Shown: positions 22,221 through 35,282 of the stretch, piece after piece
Numbering within the stretch: the first letter of the stretch is position 1
Layout: each line of letters begins with the position of its first letter
From: Crambe crambe
Taxonomy: Eukaryota; Porifera; Demospongiae; Poecilosclerida; Crambeidae
Length of the DNA stretch: 64,000 nt
Direction: 5' to 3'
Assembly (NCBI GenBank): GCA_963924555.1
Contig: OZ004586.1
Location: forward strand, 4,856,501 to 4,920,500
Notes under the pieces: model-generated
Told to the model about the DNA's origin: nothing
Seen by the model: the letters and a program-made list of their open reading frames with translations, nothing else
Database searches by the model: none
Position numbers and translations under genes: made by a program

Positions 22221-22347
22221 AAATTAAAATTCAACTTCTTTAAAAATGCAAAAAAGTGAAATTCCTTGAATCCTACCTTCTTAAATTGTAAAAAAGTTAA
22301 AGCATTTTGATGCTAATTGCAAAATATGCACAAAATTGGCATATTTT

Positions 22348-23372
22348 TCAGAGGCTAAAATGTAAAATAGAAATTCCCAGAATAAAATAGAACATGTTAG
22401 GAGTCATAAAGTTTGTAGTAGGAGTCATAAAGCTTGAAGTAGAAGTCATAAAGCTTGTAGTAGAAGTCATAAAGCTTGAAGTAGAAGTCATCATTTCTAT
22501 TGGTGGTAGTGTTATATTATCATTACAATGATCTCCTGAATCGCAACATCTTCTTGTACTCGTATTATTTTCATAGCTGAGGTATGTGGAGTTCAGACCA
22601 TGGCCACTGGAAGGAGTAGTAGCCGTCCTTTTTGCAGGTTCTGCAGTGGGTGTTGGAAAGTATGCTGTGATCTCTTCGAAGATTTCAAGAGTGTTGCACA
22701 AACTGTTTTGAGTACAGCAGACTGCCTCTTCCAGTGGTTCTGTTCTGACAACCTAGGTTAATACCATTTTAATAATAAAAGTCATTAGCCATTTAGATGT
22801 CTCTACACAATTTTTCTAGACAGAGGCCAAGGAGGATGAAAAGTGGCCTAATGAATGAGAGCCTCATGTTAAAATTAGTACGACTTGTTCTCTTAAATGG
22901 CCAGGGACCCCATCCATTAATAGAGGAAGGGGGGATCTCTTATAATCTCGAGTCTACAATAAAAGCTTGCACTTACACAAGTGAAGGTTGAGATTTGGCC
23001 ACTTTAAAATATTGATGTATGCAGTGTTTCCCCCAAGTATACTAAATGCAGGGTGGGCCACTCTGTTTGAATATAGAAAGTGGGCTGGGTCTATGGCATT
23101 AATTGAATTATATATACTTAAGCACCCTGTTTGAAAGTACAGTTAGGGGAGACTCTGGTATGTATGAATCTATACACTGGTAAGCGAACATCTGTAAACT
23201 AAACTCACTTTGTAATGATATCCCTTATAGGGACCAGACTCTATGAGAGTGTCACCATTGCAAAAAAGTGCGAATGTCAAATCACCATCAAGACATTCGA
23301 TGTGTTTATTATTCGTTTTTTGAATCACCCGCGAATTATTTTCAACAATGAAAATTTCACTACAAAATCCAG
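22348..23372 (-). CDS. Chimeric receptor-like ectodomain gene: divergent three-finger domain plus tail of the array ectodomain
   Basis: Two exons (minus): 23209-23372 (acceptor in CATTTTTCTCCAG, donor AAA|GTGAGT) and 22348-22752 (phase 0 join). Exon one gives GFCSEIFIVENN, HIECLDGD and FALFCNGD; exon two continues to AVCCTQNSLCN, the CC-x5-CN ending of activin-receptor/Ly6-type domains, then a Thr/Pro stalk. Without a break it runs into the last third of the array ectodomain ([13 protein letters not shown]), a repeated TSSFMT segment, and a hydrophobic end FYFILGISILHFSL before the stop. This looks like a divergent receptor exon into which a tail fragment of a sister exon was duplicated. The end could be a GPI signal or short anchor. 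The signal exon is not adjacent; the exon at 36843-36909 has the right phase. Confidence 0.5.
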
Positions 23373-24391
23373 CTGGAGAAAAATGGCAGCAAGTGCTAGC
23401 GCAGAGTTCCATACCACTTACTTTGTTTGTGGCTACCGTGACAAGTGGGATGCCAGTCTCTAGAGTGCAGGGGTGGAGTTAGGGGTCAGGTTTTAAGGTT
23501 TCAACCTGATCACTTTTTCAGCCCTGCCACACCCCTGATTTTTTTTAAAATAGCAGCTTGGCAATGCATGCATGCATGAAGCTATTGATTGGCTGTAGCC
23601 AGTATCAATAGTCGATTTGATCAGAAAGGATTTTGTATCTACTCTAATATCGAACAATTTTTTCTTTAAAGCAGCATCTGGAGCATTTGAGAGTGAATTT
23701 TCTATTGTGTGTGCTACATAGCTATTTACAAGTCCGAAGGTCAACCTGACCACTCAATAATTCCTAACTTCACCCTTGGAGTGTGAGGGAGTCAAGGAGG
23801 TACGCAGTGGCAGTGAAGAAATCTACTACAATTGTAGGACATGTGGTCAAAAAAATATCTCGAACTAACTAACTCTGCCTCCACTTCGCAATTCGCTCGA
23901 ATAATAGCCCGAGAAGGAACAACCATTCTTCTGCTTCAAATACTTGAATACTTGAGGAGAGAGGAGAGACACGACTGCAATGCAAGCTAGCTAGCTAGCT
24001 AGTTATAGTACGCAATATGCTTCCTACTGTATATTTTCAATGTTTTAATAATCCGTTGTAGAAAATATTTCACGTGTTTAATTTTCGTTGTTTGAGCCAA
24101 CCGCGAATTATTTTTAACAGCGAAAAATTCCCGATTTACGGTATTAAGGTGTGGAAGGACTAACCATCCCCATGTCATTGAAAGGCCATTTGCATTGGAG
24201 TTATACCAGGAGTTAAAGGCAGCACCACCAGCAGCTTGACATAGGATATGCTCAAATAAGATTCTTTATTTTCAGCTTTACAAGAAATTAATACTGAAAC
24301 AACACAACAAACATTTTACCCCATAAAATTTCATGCTCTATATACTATCATACCGATTTAAAAAAAAAGACACCTCAAGTGTTATAATATG
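23373..24391. other. No gene identified
   Basis: AT-rich; contains a decayed GAATAATAGCCC-type transposon end near 23890 and a minus-strand open frame 23753-23493 of unknown nature. Confidence 0.4.
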
Positions 24392-24667
24392 AAAGGAAAA
24401 AAACTTTATGCTAAATAAAAAGGCCATGTAGGGTTAGTCTGTACTTTACAGTTTCTGTTAACAAAAAATCAAAATTATGCCTTCAATAATAATCCCTACA
24501 TCACTGCCTCCCACCAAGCTGCTTTAATTGTTCATGTCAGTATAAAAGTGTTCTGCTTGGTTTAGGAAGTGATGTAGGAAAGGCAGCATAATTTTGATTT
24601 TTGTTGACAGAAACTGTTAAACCTACATGGCCTTTTTATTTAGCATAAATTTTTTCCTTTCACTTGT
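24392..24667. repeat. Palindromic MITE (AGGCCATGTAGG family)
   Basis: GAAAGGAAAAAAACTTTATG with AAAAGGCCATGTAGGGTT, inverted at 24620-24667. A one-armed copy of the family is at 59975-60115. Confidence 0.65.
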
Positions 24668-24818
24668 TTACTTTTTGTACGACCAATATTTTTTTAAAAA
24701 AATTTTTTTCTTGGCAACTAACTTCTCATTGGTGAGTATGGGCATAGATCAAAATGATGCTGATATATAATAATAATAATTATTGTTCAAATCGAGTTCG
24801 AAAGTTATCAGAAGAGTA

Positions 24819-26038
24819 TTATGATTTTGTTAGAAATGTTTCAGATCTTATGAGGTCCATTTGAGAAGGGGGAGATCTTGATGCGAACCCACTTCTCGAA
24901 CGAGCACCCCGAATACACTGGATAGCAGATCTGAGTAGAGAGAAAGTGATGGTGCATCTCAGCCAGTCCATGGTTAAACTATACGGTTGTTCCCATTTTG
25001 TAGCTAGTAAGGAAGCCAGACGTTTATAAAATATAGTTGCCTCTCTTGCAAAACCACCAGTAGCTGAGAGAACCAGTGGAGTAAAGGAAGCATGCTCGAT
25101 TTCTCTTACCCTCTGTTCATATGCTCTTTTCTTAAGTCTCTCATGGTTCCTATAACAAGATGACAGGGTGGATTTCTTATTTGAAGGAGCATGCGGGTTG
25201 AATATCCTCACATCTATGAAGGTTTTCTCATGTCTTCCACCCCATAACCCGTTGACTGAAATATCTAGACGGGCACCATCATCTCCAATTGCACTAGCTC
25301 CGGAAAGCACTTCCCCAGTGAGAGCTTGCAGGCCAGGCTCTATCTTCACATCATTACAAACTTCGGAGAGCAAATTAGCAGTAACATCTCTTATCTCGTT
25401 ATGCCTAATGATAGGAAAACCCCCTCTTGGACATGAAAGTGAATGTTCAATCGAAAATTTTTTCCCGCAATCACAATTATGAAAATTGCCATCCATATCT
25501 TAGGGCTAAAGCATCATGGAAGGCACCTTTATGAAGAGCAAATCCATACTCATCAATTGGCAATGTGGTTAACCAACTGGAGGCACCTTTTTCAGAAGCA
25601 AGATCCATAGCTCTCTTAAGATTGTCTGGAAGAAATTGCTTTATTCGAGAGGCTTCTGTAGAGGATTTTGCACAATTCAAGTTGTGTACTTCAGCCTTGG
25701 CTTTCATCTGCTCACTCATGATTTCATATGTATAGTCAGGAACTTATGATAAAATAGCCTTTTTCAATGGCTCAGTGACTTTGAGAGAATTAAGCCAAGA
25801 ACTGAGAATCAGAATCTTTCAGGGGATTGATTAAAGCGATGCCACCCAATCTAGCTGGTAAGGATAGAAGGTCACGTTCATTGTCATTAAAAGGAGGTTG
25901 GTTAGTTAGATTTGGAGCAAATCTTGTTCGGATAATTTCTTCAAGTGGATGGATAACCACACAATGTTTAAATAAATGGTTAAAATAGCTGGTTGGCACG
26001 CGCGTACGTGCACGTGATAGTGTCAGACGCGCGCGCAT
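24819..26038 (-). mobile_element. Retroelement C-terminal region, broken
   Basis: Three frames in succession (26038-25790, 25719-25477, 25496-24819) encode LPARLGGIALINPLKDSD, then FLPDNLKRAMDLASEKGASS with LPIDEYGFALHKGAFHDAL, then CDCGKKFSIEHSLSCPRGG, GARLDISVNGLWGG, TFIDVRIFNPHAPSNK and RSAIQCIRGARS. I recognise this as a module that recurs as the C-terminal part of reverse-transcriptase polyproteins in sponges and cnidarians. The CxC...H...C start is a zinc-knuckle-like element, and the GARLDI...TFIDVR part could be a nuclease fold (inference). Frameshifts and lost N-terminus mark it as a dead fragment. Confidence 0.7.
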
Positions 26039-26067
26039 AACAAATGATTTTAAATGGCTGACAGTTT

Positions 26068-26950
26068 AACCATAGATATTAGACACGGAACAGGATTGGA
26101 AACTTAATACTACCATGCGCATGCTATCCGTGTTTGCCGGGAAATTCTGACGCGAGATATGAGTGCATAGTTACCACATAGTTAAGGATGAGTTCTGCAA
26201 AAGATATCAGAGTAGATATTAGTCTAGTAGCTTAATATTAGTTAGGCTAGAGTGTTTCCATTTTGTGTTTCTATAAAAATAATAAAACTTAATATGATAC
26301 TAGATCTAGCTAGACAGTACAAATCTATGAGATTCAGTATCTCAAGGATTTTGAAAGATGAAGAGTTTAGTCTTCCTTTCCAGCCATCTATAGATGCCCG
26401 TTCTTGTGCAGAGAGCTTTATGGAGTGGATAATAAAACATGATAATGCAAATAAATAATAGAAATTTAATAATAATAATTATTTAACCCGTAGTTTGACA
26501 CTGCTAAAAGAAAACTAACAGCTATGAATCAATATAACATATATCATCCGATAGATAAACTATTATACTACCAAAAGATACCAAACACTTGACTTCTAAA
26601 TTTATATGAGTCCTGTTCTAATCCCACAAATTGGTAAGCCTATAAAATCTTTAGCAACATATCCTACACCAAAAACAGTTATTATACTCTTTATTTCAGT
26701 CTATTCCAGTAAGAAACTTTACCTTCCAAACTTCTATAGGAGAAAATTGTTACAAAAGCACTTGCACTCGCAGTTCTAGTCCCACAAAGTCTGTACCTCT
26801 CTTCCTCAGAAAATGTATTGCGACAATAGGGCTAAATTTTCTATGGTTACAACGCGGATAGCATGCGCGAAATGTATTAGCTTAATGGGCGTGACGTCAC
26901 ATGATGTATAGAGTTTCCAATCCTGTTCCGTGTCTAATATCTATGGTTTA
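26068..26950. mobile_element. Non-autonomous TIR element with TTTAA duplication
   Basis: Inverse ends CCATAGATATTAGACACGGA and TCCGTGTCTAATATCTATGG extend about 32 bp through CAGGATTGGAAAC. The flanks are TTTAA on both sides, consistent with a TTAA-type target duplication. The inside has no convincing ORF. Confidence 0.75.
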
Positions 26951-27595
26951 ACGAAAAGTCGTTCGATATAAGTGAGGGAAACTGTGGATATAACGATGGT
27001 AAAAGCACATTGTGTGGTTATAGGTTATAACTGCACAAGTGATATGAATTTCATTGTCATATGTGAAAGGATCATGGAGTTACAGCCGTCAAAGAATATT
27101 TATTAAATATGAACAAATCATAAAAATTTAGATTTAGGCGGCGGCTGGTGCCGATCGTTGACGCTGTCATCATCTTCAGATGTAAGAAGTTTAGTTGAGC
27201 CTGTAGCAAGAATAGAAGAGATACAGAGAGTCTAGTTAAGTTTGTATTGTTCTAATGAGAGAAGCCACGCCCATTCCCTACATAGAGAGTGCTACTGCAC
27301 TCTCTGATAGATTGCACAACTATAGCACTTGTTACTTGGCTTTATTTCGCATGATGACATAGTACCAAACCTTTTATCTGATAGCACATAATTATAAAGC
27401 CCCAAGATATGTGTCATTGAATCTTGTTCTACTGTATGGGTAGGCATTAATGCAAACAATTACTAAACAAAAATGATTTTTTATGTCTGGTTGAAACTAC
27501 AAGCACTCTATAATAACATTTCTATGTCAGACTCAATAGTGTCTTGTTGCCATAGCACCTAATGGGAACTCTAACCCACATAGCTAATACTACTA

Positions 27596-30106
27596 GACGG
27601 AATCTGCTGTATTTCTTGTGGACACAACCAAGTTGAGGCATCCAAATGACTTGAAAGCTGATGACATGGGGGTTGGATCCATAAAGGGAAGCCCATTCGA
27701 TACTTTGAGCTTCAGCTGTGTCCCCAGTCTGGTGAAGTTTATGGTGTTAAATCTTGTGAACCTAGGAGTGTTGACAATATCTACAAGCTGACTCGAATTT
27801 ATTACCATCACAGAGGGACAACTGAATTCCGTAAAACCATTTTTTATGTTCATGGTGAGCTCAATAATTTCCTTGGTTCAAGCAGTGCTCGGTTTTTTGG
27901 TCTCTGGATCTGTTACATAATTATTATATGTCCACTATAGCAATTAGCTACAACACTTCACTTTAGTTCCAACAATGTCTAGACAATACTCTCTAGTGTT
28001 TAAACTTGTACAACCTGCACTCTATACTGTACAATGGGCTGTCATAATTACCAGTACCTTCTCATCATGGAATGCATGTGACTCAATTACCTTCCTATCT
28101 AGCTTATCAGTGATCTCTTGCTCAGTACTCTTTTTTTATATTATATAACAGATTCCGATGGTGATGAATTACCACTTGCTATTGTGCAGTACACTTTCCT
28201 TTTTGGAGAGCCTGTTCCTATAAAAATAGAGCCACATGGTAATGCAAAGAGTAATAAGCGCTCTTATATCCGTACTCAGCATAAGATATTAAAGAAAATT
28301 AGATTACCTCAACACCTAAAGCTGCAGTGAAGAAAGTTTATGAGAAAGCTGGTGGAATTACTAATGTTCATAGTATCAGTGAAGTCCCTCATGATCGTCG
28401 CCAAGCATACAATATTAAGAGCCACAGCCACAGCATTTCTGGAATTGCCTCTAACCAGAACAAGGATCTAGTGTGTGACTTACTGGAGCAGAATTATGGA
28501 TCCCTCAAGAACTTTGTTCGAAATGTGTCATTTGATGACTCAGTCATGTGTGTCCTTTCTACCGACCAGCAACTTGGAGATCTTGAGCGGTTCTGTGTGA
28601 ATAAAGAATGTAGCAACACCAGTATTCTTGGAATTGATCCTACATTTAACCTTGGCAATTTCTATGTTACTGTGACAACGTATGAAAATCTAATGCTTGT
28701 CAATAGAAAGACTACCAAACATCCTGTACTCATTGGCCCAATGCTTGTGCATCAGCGGCGCACATATGAGACTTGCTATTATTTTGCCTCTGAATTGTTG
28801 AAATATCGGAATGAATTTGGCATCGCTCCATGAATGCAATTGGAACCGATGGTGAAGAGCAGTTGAGGAATGCGTTTGGAACTGTTTTCCCTGGGGCAGT
28901 GAAACTGCTTTGTTCATTGCACAAATGTGACAGTATAAAAATGAAATTACGATCATATGGTATTCAAGAACAAGCTTCAAAAGAGATTATGAGATCCATC
29001 TTTGGGTATCAAGTCGAAACAACTCGTTATACTGGGCTTATTGATGCTGACGATGCAGAAGATTTCTCTGTCAAGCTGGAGGAGTTGAAACAGAAGTGGG
29101 ATTCAATATGTCCAGACTTTTACCCTTGGTTTGTATCCACTGAAGCTGACCTCTTTTGTTCATCTATGATTCGTTCAGTACGTTCTAATGCAGGCTTGGG
29201 TTTCCCACCAAAAGCTTACACAACAAATAATAATGAATCCATCAATCGAGTTTTGAAAGACAAAGTATCGTACAAAAAGCAAGAGTGGCCAAAGTTCAAC
29301 CTTAAGATGTTTGAATTAGTGAAAGAACAGGAGGAGGAAAGGCTGTATGTGGTTGTGGTGGATATGAACTGTGGTCCCAATTTAGTTGTTCCAGCAGCAG
29401 GAAATCCATCTGCTAGGCAAGTTGCTAGTATTAACAGAGCCAATGATATCACACACCCCCCCCCCCCCCCCCCCCCCCATTTTGTTTACTCCAAAAAATC
29501 TAAACAAGGAATTGAAGTGAACTGTGATTGTCCAGTTTATCGAAGTACACCAAAATTAATGTGTGTCAACATTCACTCGCAGCAGCTGAAGATATGGGTG
29601 TTTGGATAAGAAATGCAAAGACCAGAGGACTTAATATTTCGAATCTGATTTCAAAAGAAGTACCAAAATCAGCTGGGCAGAAAGGAAGCACATCTCGTAG
29701 AAAGGGTGCACCAAAGGGAAAGAAAAAGGAGGATGTCCTCACTGAAAGGAGCTTTAATTCACCACCGACTACTTCATTTCCCCTTGGAAGTGTGGGGTTT
29801 TCAACACCATCATCTCCATACCCTTTATTATCCAATCCACCACCTGATCTGCAGTACCGTTCGATGTTTGGGTTTTCACCGGCAACTACTAACCATAATC
29901 TCTCCAGTCCACCCTCTTCATCCTTTGAAAGGCCATATTCTAACCCTTCAGTGTCGTACTATGCATCACCTTTGCCAGCACCTTGTGTGACTAGTTACTG
30001 TAACCAGCCAGTATATAACTTTTACTCTCCACCTCAACCACTGGATAACCTTTCTTCTCCATCTTGCCAACCAGTTTTCAACATCAAGCACCTTGGAGGA
30101 ACCTAA
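27596..30106 (+). mobile_element. MULE-type transposase gene with SWIM zinc finger, several frameshifts
   Basis: Exon 1 at 27596-27854 (DTTKLRHPNDLKADDMG, then in a shifted frame SCEPRSVDNIYKLTRIYYHH) joins by CATG|GTGAGC and TATAACAG to 28152 onward (SDGDELPLAIVQYTF). Next come ILGIDPTFNLGNFYVTVTTY and IGTDGEEQLRNAFGTVFPGA, the DDE-type core of MULE transposases, then ESINRVLKDK. The C-x-C...C-x-H SWIM finger (CDCPVYRSTPK ... CQHS) is split by a frameshift at about 29550, and a Pro/Ser/Tyr-rich tail follows. Frame changes lie near 27690, 28325, 28830 and 29550, and a poly-C tract sits at 29455-29478. The presence of a spliced intron suggests a genomic copy of a eukaryotic transposase gene, now inactive. 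Confidence 0.75.
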
Positions 30107-30150
30107 ATTCGCTCTTGTTATGGATGTGGCAATCCTATACGCAAGGATCT

Positions 30151-30602
30151 ACCGTATTTCCTTGAATAATAGCCCTCCTTGAATAAACGCCTGCCTCATA
30201 TATTCGCCGGGAGACTTCAAGCAACATAAGAAATACACGCCGGCCTCGAATTAACGCCTGGTCAAAGTTCAAAGTTTAATAGCTGCAAACCGCGCGCATG
30301 CCAGTTTGCCATGTGCATGAAGCTGCTAAGTTTGTGTCGAAAAGATTTGCTACAGTAGCATAACCAAAATCAAAGCTGTAGAAACGACAGATAAAAGTCT
30401 AAGAAGCAGGTAAGATCAGCTACGTATGATGCAGCAATACTATATATCCTCGGATAACGCTCGACTCGCCCTGCCGGCCTGCAGTATATTAATTTAAGAA
30501 TTAGACGCCGGCCTTATATAGAAGCCTGCCTCGTTTTGTAGCCGGGTATGAGAATTCTCTGTAAGAAATAAATGCCCGGGCTATTATTCAAGGAAATACG
30601 GT
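30151..30602. mobile_element. TIR element with ACCGTATTTCCTTGAATAAT ends
   Basis: Left ACCGTATTTCCTTGAATAAT, right ATTATTCAAGGAAATACGGT. GC-rich CGCC-rich interior unlike its surroundings. Follows the MULE gene by 45 bp. A related decayed end is seen near 23890. Confidence 0.7.
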
Positions 30603-30712
30603 ATTTGTTTGCCACCACCTCCACATGATCTTGTTATTTGCCACAAGGAACATAGTGGATTTTTAGTGTTTAGGACATTCCTGTTCCTGTTCCATTCCGT
30701 TCCTGGTTTTAT

Positions 30713-31149
30713 GAATGCAAAAAATTTCTTCGAAATAAAAATGTGAAGTAGGGATGCTATTATAACTGCAGCTTCATTATGAAAACCAAGTACTGCAGCA
30801 TCGAAGCAGTATGGCCCAAAAATCTAGCTGGAATATGTATTATAACTGCATGCAAGAGAGTGAACTTAGTGAAGTGACCCTTACCCATCATCAAGTACGA
30901 GATACTATTCCTACTTCACTCCCTTGGCCCTTGATCATGGGAGTGAAGTAGGAATAGTATCTTGTACTTGATGATGGGTAAGGGTCACTTCACTAAGTTC
31001 ACTCTCTTGCATGCAGTTATAATACATATTCCAGCTAGATTTTTGGGCCATACTGCTTCGATGCTGCAGTACTTGGTTTTCATAATGAAGCTGCAGTTAT
31101 AATAGCATCCCTACTTCACATTTTTATTTCGAAGAAATTTTTTGCATTC
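30713..31149. repeat. Near-perfect 437-bp palindrome
   Basis: Both arms of about 215 bp mirror each other from GAATGCAAAAAATTTCTTCG to CGAAGAAATTTTTTGCATTC. First of a series of fold-back elements in this zone. Confidence 0.8.
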
Positions 31150-32182
31150 ACTTGTTTGCATTCTTTTTCTTTGTGATTATGAAAATTGATAGACACTAAA
31201 GGCTTCCTTGATTGAACTAAATTTATTTAATGATCAGTATTTCATTCTGTTCAGGGAGGAGAGTTTGAAGGATGATCATCTGCAGTGTAATGGAGTACTG
31301 AAAGGAGTGAACATTTTAAAAAGTGAACAGCATTAGCTAATTGTTACATATGTGATCACTGAAATAATTATTGAGATGGTACGTATGTCTTGCTTGAGGG
31401 AGAAGTATGGGGAGTTTATGCATTTGGTGTAGTGATCATAATAGTGGATGCCATCAAATGGCCACATCCTGTGCAGGTGTTATATGAGGAGAACTGCTAT
31501 TAATTGCCCCACCCCTTTTATGAGGTAATATTGCGAAGATTTTTTTCATACGAGGCTGCAGCACATTATAGATAGCCCAGCTAGATTTTAGGCTATCCCT
31601 ACTTAACCTTTTTATTTTTTACGCTCACTTGTTTCTATCCTTTTTCTTAGTGCTTGAAGGTGAATGAGGGAGGCTACAGTACAGTACTATACAAAGCCAG
31701 CTCTACATAAACCTCTTTTTTTGGTACATACAGTGTCTCTGGTTGAAGAATTTGTTTAGCTATTTAAGTTTTGTTGATATAAAACTTTACAGCAACAGCA
31801 ATGTAAATGACATGTACACGGCATGGTGAAGTGAGCTGACTACACTACAGCCAAGTACTGGCTATAATGCTACTATAGGATGAGCATCTGTACTGTAATT
31901 CAGCAAGGAGTGACTGGAACATCATCAGATAATGAATGAAGACCTTGGCTAGCTTACGTGGCTCCGCCCATAAGCCCCGCCCCCTTCAAAATGGCGTAGT
32001 AAGATTAGCAGCTGTGTTCCGAGTGCTATCAAATAGTGAAGTAGAGCCTTAGTCAAAACTAATAGCAAAAGATCAGCCTCTAGGTGCCGCTCTAACAGAT
32101 GGCCAAAGCAGAATTTTGATGACTATAGCCAGTAAGTCGGTACGTCGATCTTATTATTATTATTATCCTTATTATTATTATT
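31150..32182. other. Transposon-derived spacer
   Basis: Fold-back arms without partners (31590-31650) and the block GTGGCTCCGCCCATAAGCCC (31958-32160), which recurs at 32623 and 35505. No coding signal. Confidence 0.5.
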
Positions 32183-32445
32183 ACAAGTGAGCGTAAAAAA
32201 TTTCTTCTAAATAAAAAGGTTAAGTAGGGATAGCCTAAAATCTAGCTGGGCTATAATAATGTACTGCAGCCTCGTATGAAAACAATCCCTACATTTACAT
32301 CCACTACCTATAGCTAGCTATGGCAGTTATAAAAGTAGGGATTGTTTTCATACGAGGCTGCAGTACATTATTATAGCCCAGCTAGATTTTAGGCTATCCC
32401 TACTTAACCTTTTTATTTAGAAGAAATTTTTTACGCTCACTTGTT
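32183..32445. repeat. Palindromic fold-back element, copy 1
   Basis: ACAAGTGAGCGTAAAAAATT to its inverse AATTTTTTACGCTCACTTGT; a nearly identical copy is at 35021-35282. Confidence 0.8.
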
Positions 32446-32860
32446 TCCATCTTTTTTTCTTATTGCTTGAAGTTGAATGTAAGTTTGTGTATGTAAAGAA
32501 TTGAATGGCAGTAGTGACCGTCACTTCAACTGAGACACTACAGCCAAGTACTGGCTATAATACTACTATAAGATGAGCATCTGTACTGTAATTCAGCAAC
32601 CTAAACGATTTAACTGAGAAGCTTACGTGGCTCCGCCCATAAGCCCCGCCCCCTACCGACGTGCGCTTCAAAATGGCGTCGAAAGATTGGCTAGTGTTCC
32701 GAGTGCTCGAATAGTGAAGTAGAGCCTTAGTCAAAACTAATAGCAAAAGATCAGCCTCTAGGTGCCGCTCTAACAGATGGCCAAAGCAGAATTTTGATGA
32801 CTATAGCCAGTAAGCCGGTACGTCGATCTTATATTTATTATCCTTATTATTATTATTATT

Positions 32861-34500
32861 ATAAGGGAAAAAGCATTTCGTGAAATGAAAAAAAGATGTA
32901 GGGATGACCACTGCTCAAAAAAGTAAGGAAACAAGAAGGATGGAAATGGGATCAATCTTTGTTCTGTATATCCAGCCAACAATCCCTACATATACACACA
33001 TTACTACACTATAATCTGAAGTTACCTGACGTATATGTAGGGATTGTTGGCTGGATATACAGAACAAAGATTGATCCCATTTCCATCCTTCTTGTTTCCT
33101 TACTTTTTTGAGCAGTGGTCATCCCTACATCTTTTTTTCATTTCACGAAATGCTTTTTCCCTTACTTGTTCCTGGTCTTTTTTCCTCTCTTTTATGGTTT
33201 TAGCTATGATTAGAGTTCATTCTTCTATGTGTATGCAGGGACAGATGAAAGAAGTTCTCCAATAGCATACCAGCCGAATCATTTATCGAGTCAAGGTGTT
33301 GTGTTGTTGAGCCATACTTGGAGGTCGAAGATACTGAAATAGAGTCTACCGCGGTGAATCTAAATCCCCGAATCGATACAGTAGTCTATCATCAGCTAGA
33401 GCTAGCTAGCTAGCTAGCTAGAGACAGCTGAGTAATATTATGATTTCGAATAATTGGATATTCAAATACATGCGCATGCGTATTATAGAAAAGATGGCTT
33501 CCTAATTGAATTAGTCGAGTGCTGTGCTCCATAGTGTCTCCTTTTTCATCGACTCTTTCGAGGATCAACGAGTAGAAAAGATCGTAGTTGGTAGAATTTG
33601 GAGTGGATTTGTCCAGAAATCATGGCTGTAGCTTGAGTGGTTCGAGAGATATGGTTGTCTAAGAAGAAGAATAATAATAATAATAATAATAACAAGTAAG
33701 GGAAAAAGCATTTCGTGAAATGAAAAAAAGATGTAGGGATGACCACTGCTCAAAAAAGTAAGGAAACAAGAAGGATGGAAATGGGATCAATCTTTGTTCT
33801 GTATATCCAGCCAACAATCCCTACATATACACACATTACTACACCATAATCTGAAGTTACCTGACGTATATGTAGGGATTGTTGGCTGGATATACAGAAC
33901 AAAGATTGATCCCATTTCCATCCTTCTTGTTTCCTTACTTTTTTGAGCAGTGGTCATCCCTACATCTTTTTTTCATTTCACGAAATGCTTTTTCCCTTAC
34001 TTGTTCCTGGTCTTTTTTCCTCTCTTTTATGGTTTTAGCTATGATTAGAGTTCATTCTTCTATGTATATGCAGGGACAGATGAAAGAAGTTCTCCAATAG
34101 CATACCAGCCGAATCATTTATCGAGTCAAGGTGTTGTGTTGTTGAGCCATACTTGGAGGTCGAAGATGCTGAAATAGAGTCTACCGTGGTGAATCTAAAT
34201 CCCCGAATCGATACAGTAGTCTATCATCAGCTAGAGCTAGCTAGCTAGCTAGCTAGAGACAGCTGAGTAATATTATGATTTCGAATAATTGGATATTCAA
34301 ATACATGCGCATGCGTATTATAGAAAAGATGGCTTCCTAATTGAATTAGTCGAGTGCTGTGCTCCTTAGTGTCTCCTTTTTCATCGACTCTTTCGAGGAT
34401 CAACGAGTAGAAAAGATCGTAGTTGGTAGAATTTGGAGTGGATTTGTCCAGAAATCATGGCTGTAGCTTGAGTGGTTCGAGAGATATGGTTGTCTAAGAA

Positions 34501-34530
<30 letters not shown>
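32861..34530. repeat. 835-bp direct tandem duplication, each copy starting with a palindrome
   Basis: 32861-33690 and 33691-34530 are almost identical at an offset of 835. Each begins with a 310-bp palindrome (AAGGGAAAAAGCATTTCG arms) and ends in a TAA/ATA microsatellite. The homologous inner part holds a GCTAGCTAGCTAGCTAGAGA run and a GCGCATGCG box. Confidence 0.85.
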
Positions 34531-34538
<8 letters not shown>

Positions 34539-34540
34539 GA

Positions 34541-35016
34541 GAAGAAGAAGAATATAGCGATTTACCTGCTTGCCGTATTTCTGAAACGGTAAGCTCCCTG
34601 GTCCTGAAACTTGGTCTGCACATTGTAGTAGGCTCTAGTAGGCTGGATAATCATTCACAGTAGCTTTTGTTAGGTCTAAGTGGGAGAACTAGAATTTCAC
34701 TTTAGTATTAGTCTATAGGCGGCGCGCGCGGCCGTCCGAGTCATCCCTACATAGAGAGTGCTACCGCACTCTCTGATAGAGAAGAAGAAGATATAGCGAT
34801 TTACCTGCTTGCCGTATTTCTGAAACGGTAAGCTCCCTGGTCCTGAAACTTGGTCTGCACATTGTAGTAGGCTCTAGTAGGCTGGATAATCATTCACAGT
34901 AGCTTTTGTTAGGTCTAAGTGGGAGAACTAGAATTTCACTTTAGTATTAGTCTATAGGCGGCGCGCGCGGCCGTCCGAGTCATCCCTACATAGAGAGTGC
35001 TACCGCACTCTCTGAT
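34541..35016. repeat. Tandem duplication, ~239-bp unit
   Basis: Two copies of a block from GATTTACCTGCTTGCC to GCGGCGCGCGCGGCC and CATCCCTACATAGAGAGTGC, each closed by AGAGAGTGCTACCGCACTCTCT. Confidence 0.85.
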
Positions 35017-35020
35017 TATT

Positions 35021-35282
35021 ACAAGTGAGCGTAAAAAATTTCTTCTAAATAAAAAGGTTAAGTAGGGATAGCCTAAAATCTAGCTGGGCTATAATAATGT
35101 ACTGCAGCCTCGTATGAAAACAATCCCTACATTTACATCCACTACCTATAGCTAGCTATGGCAGTTATAAAAGTAGGGATTGTTTTCATACGAGGCTGCA
35201 GTACATTATTATAGCCCAGCTAGATTTTAGGCTATCCCTACTTAACCTTTTTATTTAGAAGAAATTTTTTACGCTCACTTGT
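35021..35282. repeat. Palindromic fold-back element, copy 2
   Basis: Near-identical to 32183-32445; the flank to 35740 also copies 32446-32855, so a block of several hundred bases has been duplicated. Confidence 0.8.

Noticed and set aside
32770..34100. Repeated ORF starting MLAGYTEQRLIPFPS
   Set aside because: It lies in palindrome arms and occurs on both strands; no coding evidence.
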